A stretch of 64,000 nt of DNA from Dongia_B soli (GTDB lineage Bacteria > Pseudomonadota > Alphaproteobacteria > Dongiales > Dongiaceae): positions 186,001 through 250,000 of the forward strand of contig NZ_JAXCLW010000004.1 of NCBI RefSeq assembly GCF_034044715.1, written 5' to 3'. Both the position numbers and the translations under genes were made by a program. Under the pieces are notes generated by a model. That model was given only the letters and a program-made list of their open reading frames with translations, did not search any database and was not told the DNA's origin. Shown here piece by piece: positions 1 to 7,780 of this stretch. How positions within the stretch are numbered: position 1 is the first letter of the stretch; every line of letters starts with the position of its first letter.

Positions 1-189
1 GAGATCCTGCATCTGGCTATCGGCGCTGATTGTCTGCGTGGTGGCGATATTCACCACCGACGGCAACGATTTTTCCGCCAGATCGGCAAAGCTCTCGGGC
101 GCTGATCTTGCCTGGGCGATCCCTGCTCCTGAGGACAGCAGGGCGGCCACCGCAACGGCGAAAAAGCCTAATTTCAGCACATATTGCAT
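1..189 (-). CDS. Do/DegP-family periplasmic serine protease, N-terminus only
   Basis: Partial gene that runs off the left edge; 63 codons are visible from the ATG at 189. The first about 26 residues form a signal peptide (basic start, hydrophobic stretch, AQA-type cleavage site). They are followed by SFADLAEKSLPSVVNISTTQ, the typical opening of mature Do/HtrA proteases before the catalytic domain. The His/Asp/Ser triad lies outside the window. It is downstream of hflK-hflC on the same strand, the usual alphaproteobacterial order, so the three probably cooperate in envelope protein quality control. The 285-bp gap to hflC and the hairpin in it suggest separate transcription. Family assignment rests on the N-terminal sequence and context only. 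Confidence 0.75.
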   Translation of the reverse strand, partial: MQYVLKLGFFAVAVAALLSSGAGIAQARSAPESFADLAEKSLPSVVNIATTQTISADSQMQDL

Positions 190-423
190 CACCGCTTCCC
201 GCGGCGCTGTGATGATGCGGCTGTAACGCGCCGTCCGATCGCCGGCGGATAAAGATCGAGCTATGGTCATCGTCAGATCAGGCTCCGTTGCAAGTCACCG
301 GATCCAGGACCTGGACCCGCCATCGTCAAAGGATATATGCCTGCCTGGCAGATGAAGAGGATACCATCGCTCGATGCTGCCATCGGCTGGGGCATAACTG
401 CGCCATGCTAGTCAGTTCGGCCG

Positions 424-456
424 CTTCGGGCCAGCCTGATTAAGGCCGGCCCGAAG
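424..456 (-). terminator. Hairpin downstream of hflC
   Basis: CTTCGGGCC at 424-432 pairs perfectly with GGCCCGAAG at 448-456, and an inner GCCT/AGGC adds to the stem. It lies 18 bp past the hflC stop. No T-run follows on the minus strand, so it may be a Rho-dependent end or RNA-stabilising stem rather than a classical intrinsic terminator. Confidence 0.4.
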
Positions 457-474
457 CTATCCGCTAACAGCCTG

Positions 475-1356
475 TTATTGGGCCGGCTTGCCGGGTTCGG
501 TCTCGAAATAGCGGAAAAAGTCTCCAGTCGGCGATCCGACAAAAGTTGTGTTATTGCCGCCGAGGCCAGTCTCCATCGCCTGCAACGAGCGATAGAAATC
601 GAAGAACTTCGGATCCTTACCGAAGGCGTCGTTGTAAATCCGCGTCGCTTCGCCATCGCCTTCGCCGCGCAGGATTTCGCCCTGCCTTCGGGCTTCCGCC
701 AGTGTGACCACTTTCTGCTTATCAGCTTCAGCCCGCAATTCACGCGCTTCGCGTTCGCCTTCGGCTCGGATTTTCCGCGCTTCCTGGGCACGCTGTGTCC
801 GCATGCGGTTATAGACGGCATCGCTATTGGCACTTGGCAGATCGACGCGCTTGAAGCGCACATCGACAATGCGGATGCCATAGGGCTTCGCCGATTCCGT
901 CAGCAAGCTGGTGATATCCTTCATCAACTCCGCCCGCTGCGGGGTCAGGATATTCGTCATCGACACATTGCCGATCACCGCGCGCAAGGCAGAAACCAGC
1001 ACGCTGCCAATCTGCCCTTCCGCCCGGCCCTCCGTGCGGCCGACCTGATAGAAACGCAGCGGGTCTTCAATCTGGTAGCGGACATAAGCGGAAATCACGA
1101 TGCGCTTCTGATCCAGCGTCAGCAATTCCTGAGCCGGGGCGTCGAAATTCAGTACCCGCTTATCGACATAATGAACGTTTTCGACGAAGGGAATACGCCA
1201 ATGTAATCCTGGTTGATTGACGATCACGCGGACCGGCTTGCCGAATTGCAGGACGATTGCATCCTGCCATTGCGGCACCTGAAAAATCGACAGGAGACCA
1301 GCAAGGATGACGACGCCCGCGATGATGGCGGCAACCAGTGTCGAGTTGCGCTTCAT
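475..1356 (-). CDS. hflC: HflC, SPFH-domain partner of HflK
   Basis: 293 aa, the normal length for HflC. It is a membrane-anchored SPFH/band-7 protein that forms the HflKC cage around FtsH and tunes proteolysis of membrane proteins. One N-terminal transmembrane helix (about residues 7-28) is followed by the SPFH domain (about 30-200) and a long charged helical region (RKIRAEGEREARELRAEADKQ). The C-terminus is the short conserved tail with FFRYFE. The ATG overlaps the hflK stop by 4 nt (ATGA), indicating translational coupling. A nearby Do-family protease gene follows. Identification is firm from sequence and operon order. Confidence 0.96.
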   Translation of the reverse strand: MKRNSTLVAAIIAGVVILAGLLSIFQVPQWQDAIVLQFGKPVRVIVNQPGLHWRIPFVENVHYVDKRVLNFDAPAQELLTLDQKRIVISAYVRYQIEDPLRFYQVGRTEGRAEGQIGSVLVSALRAVIGNVSMTNILTPQRAELMKDITSLLTESAKPYGIRIVDVRFKRVDLPSANSDAVYNRMRTQRAQEARKIRAEGEREARELRAEADKQKVVTLAEARRQGEILRGEGDGEATRIYNDAFGKDPKFFDFYRSLQAMETGLGGNNTTFVGSPTGDFFRYFETEPGKPAQ

Positions 1357-2570
1357 GGCTGGACTCCCGGCTGAACCGCGCTCTGCTGGTTATCATTATT
1401 CGTGGCAGGCGCCGCATTGCTTTGCGCCGGTTTGGCACGGGACTTGAGGAGCTGATCCAGCGGCAGATAGGGAATGGTGCCGCTCTTGCCGTCATCGGCG
1501 ACCAGCACTTTATTCATATTCCCCATAATGCGTTCCATCGTCTCCAGATACATCCGCCGTTCGGTGACGTTCGGATTGGTTTGGTACTGCTGATAGATCG
1601 ACATGAAACGCTGCGTATCGCCCTGGGCATCGGCAATCTTTTCCTGCTTATAACCTTCCGATTGACGGATGATCTGCGTGGCCTGACCTTCCGCATCCTG
1701 CGTGATCTGATTAAAATAGGCCTGCGCTTCGTTCACCAGGCTGACCTTGTCGGCCTTTGCCTTCTGAACGTCGCGGAATGCATCAACCACTTCCTGTGGC
1801 GCATCTGATTTCTGCATCGAAAGCTGTTCGATACGAATGCCGGAATTATAGGAATCAAGAATGCCTTGGGCTAATTCCTCGGCCTTGGCTTCGATCTGGC
1901 TACGGCCTTCGGTGATAGCATATTCGAAAGTCGATTGACCGATGATCTCGCGAATGGCGGCTTCGACAGCATTTTTCACTGTCGCATTCTTGACCGAGGC
2001 ACCGCTATCGTTCAGCGAACTTTCCGGATCACGGATATCGAAGAGGTATTTCTCGACATCGTCGATCCGCCAGAGCACGACCGCCTGAATATCAACGATG
2101 TTCTCGTCGCCGGTCAGCATCAGGCTCTCTTCGGCGACATCGATGTCGCCGCCGGCGCCGGGACTGGCCCGAAAGCCGATTTCGACGCGGTTGCGCGTTG
2201 CTACATCCGGTGTGGCAACCGAACCGATCGGAGCTGGCCAGTTCCAGTTGAGGCCCGGCTGCGTTTGGCTGACATAGCGGCCGAATACCATATTGACGCC
2301 CACCTCGCCCGGATTGACGCGATAGAGCCCGCTTAACAGCCAGAGCACGATAGCAGCCAGGACAATGATCGCCAGGCTGCGGGGAGCACCGATGCCGCCG
2401 GGGAAGATATTTCGCATCCGGTCCTGGCCGCGGCGGAGCAATTCGTCGAAATCAGGCGATTGCCGTCCGCCGTTCGAAGGACCACGTCCCCAGGGACTTT
2501 GCCCGCCACCGCCGCCCGAGCCGCCGCTACCGCCGCCGCCCCAAGGTCCGCCTTGATTGTTCCACGCCAT
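1353..2570 (-). CDS. hflK: HflK, SPFH-domain FtsH modulator
   Basis: 405 aa. The N-terminus is a glycine-rich cytosolic segment (residues 1-30, many GGG), followed by one transmembrane helix (about 64-82), the band-7/SPFH domain and a helical C-terminal region with YLETMERIMGNMNKV, characteristic of HflK. The protein ends in an Asn/Gln-rich tail. It forms the periplasm-facing HflKC complex with the overlapping hflC product. It is divergently transcribed from mrp, with about 236 bp between the two starts, which should hold both promoters. Confidence 0.96.
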   Translation of the reverse strand: MAWNNQGGPWGGGGSGGSGGGGGQSPWGRGPSNGGRQSPDFDELLRRGQDRMRNIFPGGIGAPRSLAIIVLAAIVLWLLSGLYRVNPGEVGVNMVFGRYVSQTQPGLNWNWPAPIGSVATPDVATRNRVEIGFRASPGAGGDIDVAEESLMLTGDENIVDIQAVVLWRIDDVEKYLFDIRDPESSLNDSGASVKNATVKNAVEAAIREIIGQSTFEYAITEGRSQIEAKAEELAQGILDSYNSGIRIEQLSMQKSDAPQEVVDAFRDVQKAKADKVSLVNEAQAYFNQITQDAEGQATQIIRQSEGYKQEKIADAQGDTQRFMSIYQQYQTNPNVTERRMYLETMERIMGNMNKVLVADDGKSGTIPYLPLDQLLKSRAKPAQSNAAPATNNDNQQSAVQPGVQP

Positions 2571-2806
2571 CGACTACCCCAAAATCCTTTGCTGTGCACC
2601 GCAATGGCCCATCCCTGCGGCTTGCCCTGGCGGGGCGGCCATATGGGGATCTGGCTGGGCATCGACGGCAAGCCCTACTATGCAAACCGCCGTCCTGGCC
2701 TTATATGACAGGGACAGCGGCCTCGCAACGCGCCTTCACCGCGGATTTGGCCGCTGACGAAGATACGCAGCACGCTATATCGGTACAAAGCCTAGGTTTT
2801 TCAAGC

Positions 2807-3931
2807 ATGACCGCGATCAATCAGGAACAAGTTTTGGCTGCCCTGCAGCGCATCGCCGCACCCGGCGGGGGTGATCTCGTCAGCCGGCAGATGATTTCCG
2901 GCCTCGCTATCCGGGAGGGACACGTCAGTTTTCTGATTGAAGTCGCACCCCAGGACGGCCCGCAGATGGAGCCGCTCCGCAAGGCTGCAGAACAAGCCGT
3001 GGAACAATTGCCAGGCGTCCTCAGCGTCACGGCTGGACTGACTGCCCACCGCAAGCCGGGCGCCGTTCAGCCGCCACGACAGCAGCATGGACATAGCCAT
3101 GCTGCGCCGGGTCAGCCAACCGGCGGCAAACAGGGCCTGTCCGGCGTGACCCACATTATTGCGGTTGCCAGTGGCAAGGGTGGCGTTGGCAAATCGACCA
3201 CAGCCGCCAATCTCGCACTCGCGATGTCTGCTCTCGGCCATAAGGTCGGCCTGTTGGATGCGGACATCTATGGTCCGTCGCAGCCTCGGCTCATGGGAAT
3301 CAGCGGCAAGCCGCAAAGCCCCGATGGCAAGCGCCTGAATCCGATGGAAAATCACGGTATCAAAGTGATGTCGATCGGCTTCATGGTGGCCGAAGACACG
3401 CCGATGATCTGGCGCGGCCCGATGGTGATGGGGGCTCTCACGCAATTGCTGCGCGACGTCAATTGGGCGCCGCTTGATGTGCTGGTTTGCGACCTGCCGC
3501 CGGGAACCGGCGACGCCCAGCTCACCATGGCGCAGAACGTCCCTCTCTCAGGTGCCGTAATCGTGTCGACACCGCAGGACATCGCTTTGATCGATGCCAA
3601 GAAGGGCCTCAACATGTTCCGGAAGGTGGATGTGCCGGTCCTGGGCATCATCGAGAATATGAGCTATTTCTGCTGTCCCAATTGCGGCCATCGCAGTGAG
3701 ATCTTCGCCCATGGCGGCGCCCAGCGCGAAGCCGAGCGCGGTGGGGTGGATTTTCTCGGTGAAATTCCCTTGGATATCGCCATCCGGGAAACGTCCGACG
3801 GCGGTCGTCCAATCGTGGTTAGCGACCCGCAATCGCCACATGCTGCGGCTTACCGTGACATGGCCCAGCGCATCTGGGACAAGTTGCAAGGTGGGACCGG
3901 TCGGACGGCGCCACGCATCGTCATTCAGTAG
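2807..3931 (+). CDS. mrp: Mrp/ApbC-type iron-sulfur cluster carrier ATPase
   Basis: 374 aa from the ATG at 2807. The frame stays open further upstream to 2594, but MTAINQEQVLAALQRI is the family-like start. An N-terminal MIP18-type domain (about 1-85) and a His/Gln/Pro linker precede the P-loop ATPase. This has a deviant Walker A GKGGVGKST (about residue 123), DADIYGPSQPR and DLPPGTGDAQL. A CPNC motif supplies the two cysteines that bind a bridging [4Fe-4S] cluster in the dimer. The role is loading or carrying Fe-S clusters to apoproteins. It is monocistronic, divergent from hflK and convergent with the next gene. Confidence 0.95.
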   Translation: MTAINQEQVLAALQRIAAPGGGDLVSRQMISGLAIREGHVSFLIEVAPQDGPQMEPLRKAAEQAVEQLPGVLSVTAGLTAHRKPGAVQPPRQQHGHSHAAPGQPTGGKQGLSGVTHIIAVASGKGGVGKSTTAANLALAMSALGHKVGLLDADIYGPSQPRLMGISGKPQSPDGKRLNPMENHGIKVMSIGFMVAEDTPMIWRGPMVMGALTQLLRDVNWAPLDVLVCDLPPGTGDAQLTMAQNVPLSGAVIVSTPQDIALIDAKKGLNMFRKVDVPVLGIIENMSYFCCPNCGHRSEIFAHGGAQREAERGGVDFLGEIPLDIAIRETSDGGRPIVVSDPQSPHAAAYRDMAQRIWDKLQGGTGRTAPRIVIQ

Positions 3932-3957
3932 AGCTGCTGGGGCGAAGCCGGAGACGC

Positions 3958-5028
3958 TCAGGTGATGGCGCGCCAAGCTAGCCAGCGATAGAGGCGGTCG
4001 CCTGAGCGTCTGCCTTCTTCGAGGCAAGTGAAGGTGAAAATGGCAGCAAGCGCATCCGGCGTTTCCGCTGCCCGCGCCAGGATGCCGGGCCAATCCGGCG
4101 CATCCTCCACCCGGCCAACCTGATCGCGCAACTGTGCCAGATAACCGGCACTCGGCAATTCCGGTTTACCGGCCGCCAGATATAAGGCCGACACCGCCCG
4201 CCAGACATGGTGCCAGAGTTGCCTGGCCGCTGGCTTATCCAGTTCCCCGGCAATGATGCGGGTGGCGTGAATGCCGGCGACGGCATGCAGGCTGAGCGCG
4301 TCATCCCGCACGACATGAAAGGCCGCCGCGACCGGCGCCAATTGCCGCCAGGGATCGTCGGCCAGGATAAGATCGTCAACTACGGCTGCGAAACGGGGGC
4401 GGTCACTGGCTGAGAAAATTGCCGCGTCGATCGGAATATCCGCCTGCGGTTTGTAATCGAAAGCGGCATCGGCGCGCAGCCGCCGAAGGAGGATGCGGGG
4501 GTCGGCTTCCATTGGCGCTATTACGGTACTGCCGGCCGGCAATGTTCGATAGCGTATCGTCGCATGTGCAAGCCCGGCAGCGATTTCACTGCGGGTGCCA
4601 CCGAGCAGGCCATAGGCAAGGCGAATCAACGGATGCAGGGCGGCACCGGCTATGCCCGTCAGCAACGAGGGCAGATGGCGTTGCAGCACAGCACGATGCT
4701 CGTCGCGCGCCAGAGCTGTTCTGTAGAAGACCTCCAGCCTGGGAAAGGCGTCGATCTCACCGCGCAATTCTCCGGGATCGGTGACGACCGGCATGGTCAT
4801 GTCAGCAAGCGGCACGAGCCGCTTGCGGTAGGCCGCCGCGAATTCACCAAGCTGCCGCGGCGATGCGCCAAGCCGGTCCAGGGCAAGAAGCGCCATCGGC
4901 AAGTGATTGCCGAGACCGACCATCCGTTGCGAGGCCGGTTCGCCGAATTGGCGGGCCGACGGCTCCGCGGCGGTCACTTCCGGCGCCAAAGCGGCAATGT
5001 CATCTAGCAATTTGGCCAAGCCGGACAT
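3958..5028 (-). CDS. Questin-oxidase-like protein (DUF4243 family)
   Basis: 356 aa from MSGLAKLLDDI at 5028; the frame is open to 5187 but upstream sequence is low-quality and overlaps the preceding small ORF. The central block, with ALHPLIRLAYGLLGG and a following AHATIRYR, and the His-rich alpha-helical layout match the questin oxidase-like family. That family was named for a fungal Baeyer-Villiger-type oxidation of questin. No flavin or heme motif is visible and the bacterial substrate is unknown. It is downstream of thyX on the same strand and convergent with mrp. Family membership is moderately sure, function is not. Confidence 0.6.
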   Translation of the reverse strand: MSGLAKLLDDIAALAPEVTAAEPSARQFGEPASQRMVGLGNHLPMALLALDRLGASPRQLGEFAAAYRKRLVPLADMTMPVVTDPGELRGEIDAFPRLEVFYRTALARDEHRAVLQRHLPSLLTGIAGAALHPLIRLAYGLLGGTRSEIAAGLAHATIRYRTLPAGSTVIAPMEADPRILLRRLRADAAFDYKPQADIPIDAAIFSASDRPRFAAVVDDLILADDPWRQLAPVAAAFHVVRDDALSLHAVAGIHATRIIAGELDKPAARQLWHHVWRAVSALYLAAGKPELPSAGYLAQLRDQVGRVEDAPDWPGILARAAETPDALAAIFTFTCLEEGRRSGDRLYRWLAWRAIT

Positions 5029-5035
5029 CGGCGCC

Positions 5036-5257
5036 CTAGGGCCGTATGCTAATCGGCATGCCGGCCGAGGTTGCATACCGCACAACATCCATCGCGATAT
5101 TCCACAGGCCGATACAGCCATTGGTCGGCGGCGAGCAGCTGAACCGGCGCCAGGAATATTTCGCACCATATGCGATGATCTCGCCACCGGGCGCCACTGC
5201 GCGGCTGCCAGCGAGTTCTGCCGCCATATTTGCCGGTTGGCAAACTGTGTCAGTCAT
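5036..5257 (-). CDS. Small hypothetical protein coupled to thyX
   Basis: 73 aa. Its ATG overlaps the thyX stop (ATGA), which suggests translational coupling, and it ends just before the questin-oxidase-like gene. It has several cysteines (VCQP, FSCSP, NGCIG) and no clear membrane segment or known domain. The residue GGEIIAYGAKYSWRRFSC looks protein-like rather than shadow-like. No function can be given, and it may be a chance ORF filling the spacer. Confidence 0.4.
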   Translation of the reverse strand: MTDTVCQPANMAAELAGSRAVAPGGEIIAYGAKYSWRRFSCSPPTNGCIGLWNIAMDVVRYATSAGMPISIRP

Positions 5258-6188
5258 GGCCTTTCAGCACATGCTGAAGCTCGGCCCATTCCCGCTTGCC
5301 AAGCCCGCTATCGGCTTCGGTCACCGTCTCGCCCTTCAACATGCGGCGAACCGCATCGATCGCGTTTTTCGACAGGCTGACGCCATGCAGCCGGTGCTGT
5401 TCGAAAGCTTCGAAAGTCAGCGGTACCCAACGACGCAGGATATCGAGCATCGCATCGGCGAAGACACGGATCTCGTATTGCGCATGGGCGTCCGCGCGCA
5501 GGCTGAGGAAATGCATGAAGTTCTGAAGATCGACCTTCCAATACCACTGCGTATAGAAGTTCAAGCTGAGATTCATGCGGGCCAATTCGCGCGCCAGGCC
5601 TTGCCGGTTGGCATCGATTGGCGTGCCGTCCTCGGCCTCATTCAGCATTTCGATGTAATGGTCATAAGCTTGGGTCGAATCTGCTTTGAGCAGTTCCAGA
5701 ACGCGAGCCGCCTCCGCGCCCTGCAATACGGCGCCTCGCCCCTGACGGTTGCTGACCGACTGTGCTGCTAGCTGCGCTGGTTGCGGAATATAGAACTCAC
5801 GATCCAGAATGGAGTAGCGCGCCGAATATTCGTTCACATTGGCGGTACGATGTCGGATCCACTGTCGGGCGACAAAAATCGGTAGTTTTACGTGAAATTT
5901 GATCTCACACATTTCGAACGGCGTCGAATGACGATGACGCATGAGATAGTGGATAAGACCACGATCCTCCGTCACTTTTTTGGTACCGCGGCCGTAGGAG
6001 ACGCGCGCCGCCTGAACCACAGCAGAATCGTCACCCATATAGTCGATCACCCGGACGAAGCCGTGATCGAGCACGGGAACCGCCTGATACAGCACCTCTT
6101 CCAATGCCGGAACGACCGCACGCCGAGTCGGCTGCACATTGGCCCGCAATTGGTCGATTTCGTCCTGCTGCTCAGTCGTCAGCGCCAT
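5250..6188 (-). CDS. thyX: Flavin-dependent thymidylate synthase ThyX
   Basis: 312 aa from MALTTEQQDEIDQLRA at 6188 (open frame continues to 6344 but those residues are not family-like). It converts dUMP to dTMP using methylenetetrahydrofolate, FAD and NADPH. The signature RHRx7S is present as RHRTANVNEYS (residues 112-122), preceded by HYLMRHRHSTPFE, the FAD/dUMP-binding block. The length is slightly above the roughly 220-300 aa family norm because of an N-terminal extension. No thyA is seen in the window. It is followed by a coupled small ORF. Confidence 0.96.
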   Translation of the reverse strand: MALTTEQQDEIDQLRANVQPTRRAVVPALEEVLYQAVPVLDHGFVRVIDYMGDDSAVVQAARVSYGRGTKKVTEDRGLIHYLMRHRHSTPFEMCEIKFHVKLPIFVARQWIRHRTANVNEYSARYSILDREFYIPQPAQLAAQSVSNRQGRGAVLQGAEAARVLELLKADSTQAYDHYIEMLNEAEDGTPIDANRQGLARELARMNLSLNFYTQWYWKVDLQNFMHFLSLRADAHAQYEIRVFADAMLDILRRWVPLTFEAFEQHRLHGVSLSKNAIDAVRRMLKGETVTEADSGLGKREWAELQHVLKGHD

Positions 6189-6346
6189 ACCATTCCACCC
6201 TAAGTCTGTCGCGAATCTCTTTCGCCGAACTCCGGCGGCGAGTTTATGCCCGATTCCAGACCGGCTGCATAGGCTTGCGGGTCGGCGCCGAATATAAGCA
6301 GCTAAGACCTTGAGTTTGGCGCCATTTTCTCGATGAACAGGCACCC

Positions 6347-6375
6347 TTGATTGGCCAGCACGGGCGTCCTATCTT
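6347..6375 (+). promoter_or_regulatory. Sigma-70-type promoter of ssrA
   Basis: TTGATT (6347-6352) and TATCTT (6370-6375) are separated by exactly 17 bp. The expected start, about 6382, coincides with a perfect GCTGC-TTCG-GCAGC hairpin at 6382-6395 that would open the precursor tmRNA. This is a housekeeping-type promoter inferred from spacing and match only. Confidence 0.55.
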
Positions 6376-6381
6376 AAGACT

Positions 6382-6720
6382 GCTGCTTCGGCAGCTATGA
6401 CAGTAGACGGTTGTGCGGAATAGACGTTGCGGACCGGGAGGGCAGTACTCCCGCGCCTCCACCAAATTTCGTCGGGAAATCAGCCTTGACCCGACATTGC
6501 GGGGGCGAAACAGGATCGACGTGCGTAGTAAAGGCCATCCTGCTGTTCGGCATGGTTCCGCCGTTATCGGGCCATTTCTATAGATGCCAACGATAACGTT
6601 GCGTCTGATCTTCGTATGGCGGCCTAATAGCCTTAACGGGCTATAAGTCGCTCACGTAGAACGCGGTTCGGAGGGGCACCGGGCAACAGAAGCCCCTCCA
6701 CTCAGCAGCCATTCGGACAC
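6382..6720 (+). ncRNA. ssrA: tmRNA, circularly permuted two-piece form
   Basis: The acceptor piece comes first and ends in encoded CCA at 6462-6464. It has a T-arm CGGGAG/CTCCCG immediately before CGCCTCC. After a 36-nt spacer (6465-6500, removed in the mature form) the coding piece starts at 6501 with GGGGGCGAAACAGGATCGAC, the conserved tmRNA 5' end. GGGGGCG (6501-6507) pairs with CGCCTCC of the acceptor piece. The third pair is G-U, the alanine identity signal for AlaRS. The tag reading frame is at 6586-6627, and a stem GGAGGGGC/GCCCCTCC (6670-6677 with 6692-6699) lies in the 3' pseudoknot region. tmRNA with SmpB rescues stalled ribosomes. The permuted gene is characteristic of alphaproteobacteria. 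Exact outer ends are estimates. Confidence 0.93.
6586..6627 (+). other. tmRNA proteolysis-tag reading frame
   Basis: The frame reads GCC AAC GAT AAC ... GCG GCC TAA, giving ANDNVASDLRMAA, preceded by the alanine carried on the tmRNA itself. It starts with the alphaproteobacterial AND pattern and ends in the -AA recognised by ClpX. The resume codon is GCC. A second in-frame stop (TAG) follows the TAA directly. Confidence 0.92.
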
Positions 6721-6725
6721 TAACG

Positions 6726-6753
6726 GCACGTTGCTTAGGCCGTGCAATTTGTT
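6726..6753 (+). terminator. Possible ssrA terminator
   Basis: GCACG (6726-6730) pairs with CGTGC (6741-6745) and is followed by AATTTGTT. It is positioned just after the tmRNA coding piece. The stem is short, so this is a weak call. The stretch to the sspB start (7008) otherwise shows only a low-quality 88-codon frame and presumably the sspB promoter. Confidence 0.3.
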
Positions 6754-7007
6754 GGTTCTTGGATGCTTGAAAACGGCGATCCGGGATTTAACCCTGGCTA
6801 ATTGCTCCCTCGACTTGATTTTCTGGTTGGGAGCTGGGCTATATTGGCTCTATCAATCAAGCTTATTGGCGACTTGCGCCATGTACATTGTCCAACAAGT
6901 CAAGGAATTTCCTGATCCGACCGGCTTCGGAGGGATGGCATGGTGGACTCCGGTGGCTAAAATGTGGTTGAACCTGAAAAAGGTTCTGGGGAGATAGGTT
7001 TCGGCCG

Positions 7008-7577
7008 ATGGCCAAAGACTGGTTGCGTTACGATCGATTGGTGGAAGATGCCCTTCGCAGTGTTGTGCGGCGCGCATTGCAGGAGGTTGCCGCGAACGGC
7101 TTGCCTGGCGACCATCATTTTTATTTGACGTTCCATACCCAGGAGCCGGGGGTCGTCCTTTCGCCGGCGCTGCGCGCCCAGTACCCCCAGGAAATGACTA
7201 TCGTCTTGCAGCATCAGTTCTGGGCCCTGGAAGTGATGGAAGACTGGTTCACCGTTACGCTTAGTTTCGGTGGCAAGCATGAGAAACTGATCATTCCCTT
7301 CCAATCAGTCATCAGCTTTGCTGATCCCTCGGTTAAGTTCGGCTTGCAGTTTGAAAACACGCTGGAAGCTGAGGGTGTCGAAGGTGAAATGGAAGACCTG
7401 TCACTGGATGATGGTCCGGAGCAGGTTCCCGGCAAGACCGGTACATCCCTCGCCAAGGCAAAAGATCTCAACGATCTACCGAAATCCCCCGGCGGCGACA
7501 AATCCGACAGCGACGATAAGACCGATCAGCCGAAGACCGCCGAGGTCGTGACTTTGGACGCTTTCCGCAAGAAATAA
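7008..7577 (+). CDS. sspB: SspB, ClpXP adaptor for ssrA-tagged proteins
   Basis: 189 aa, matching the alphaproteobacterial SspB family. The folded substrate-binding domain (about residues 1-120, beginning WLRYDRLVEDALRSVVRRAL) is followed by an acidic low-complexity linker. The last residues, VVTLDAFRKK, form the ClpX-binding tail motif. The adaptor tethers ssrA-tagged substrates to ClpX for degradation. Its gene follows the tmRNA gene on the same strand, so the tag-maker and the tag-reader are neighbours here. The start ATG is directly followed by AKDWLRYD as in homologues. Confidence 0.93.
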   Translation: MAKDWLRYDRLVEDALRSVVRRALQEVAANGLPGDHHFYLTFHTQEPGVVLSPALRAQYPQEMTIVLQHQFWALEVMEDWFTVTLSFGGKHEKLIIPFQSVISFADPSVKFGLQFENTLEAEGVEGEMEDLSLDDGPEQVPGKTGTSLAKAKDLNDLPKSPGGDKSDSDDKTDQPKTAEVVTLDAFRKK

Positions 7578-7780
7578 CCATCGATACATTGCCATCATCC
7601 GCATCGTCAGGATCATCTCATCCGTCGCGGAGCGCAATACCCTCCTTCCCGTAGAAAAGCAAAACCGCACGGATTGTCACGGGGCGGACAAACTCGCAAT
7701 AGCTGTCGCGCCACCCTTTCAAAGCCTGCCGAATCCCGGTAAAAACGCGCCGTTACCGTCCGTTTCAAGGAGATCAGGAC

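Noticed and set aside
6731..6997. 88-aa + strand protein after ssrA
   Set aside because: No ribosome binding site, weak composition and no family likeness; part of it lies in the presumed ssrA 3' region and sspB promoter.
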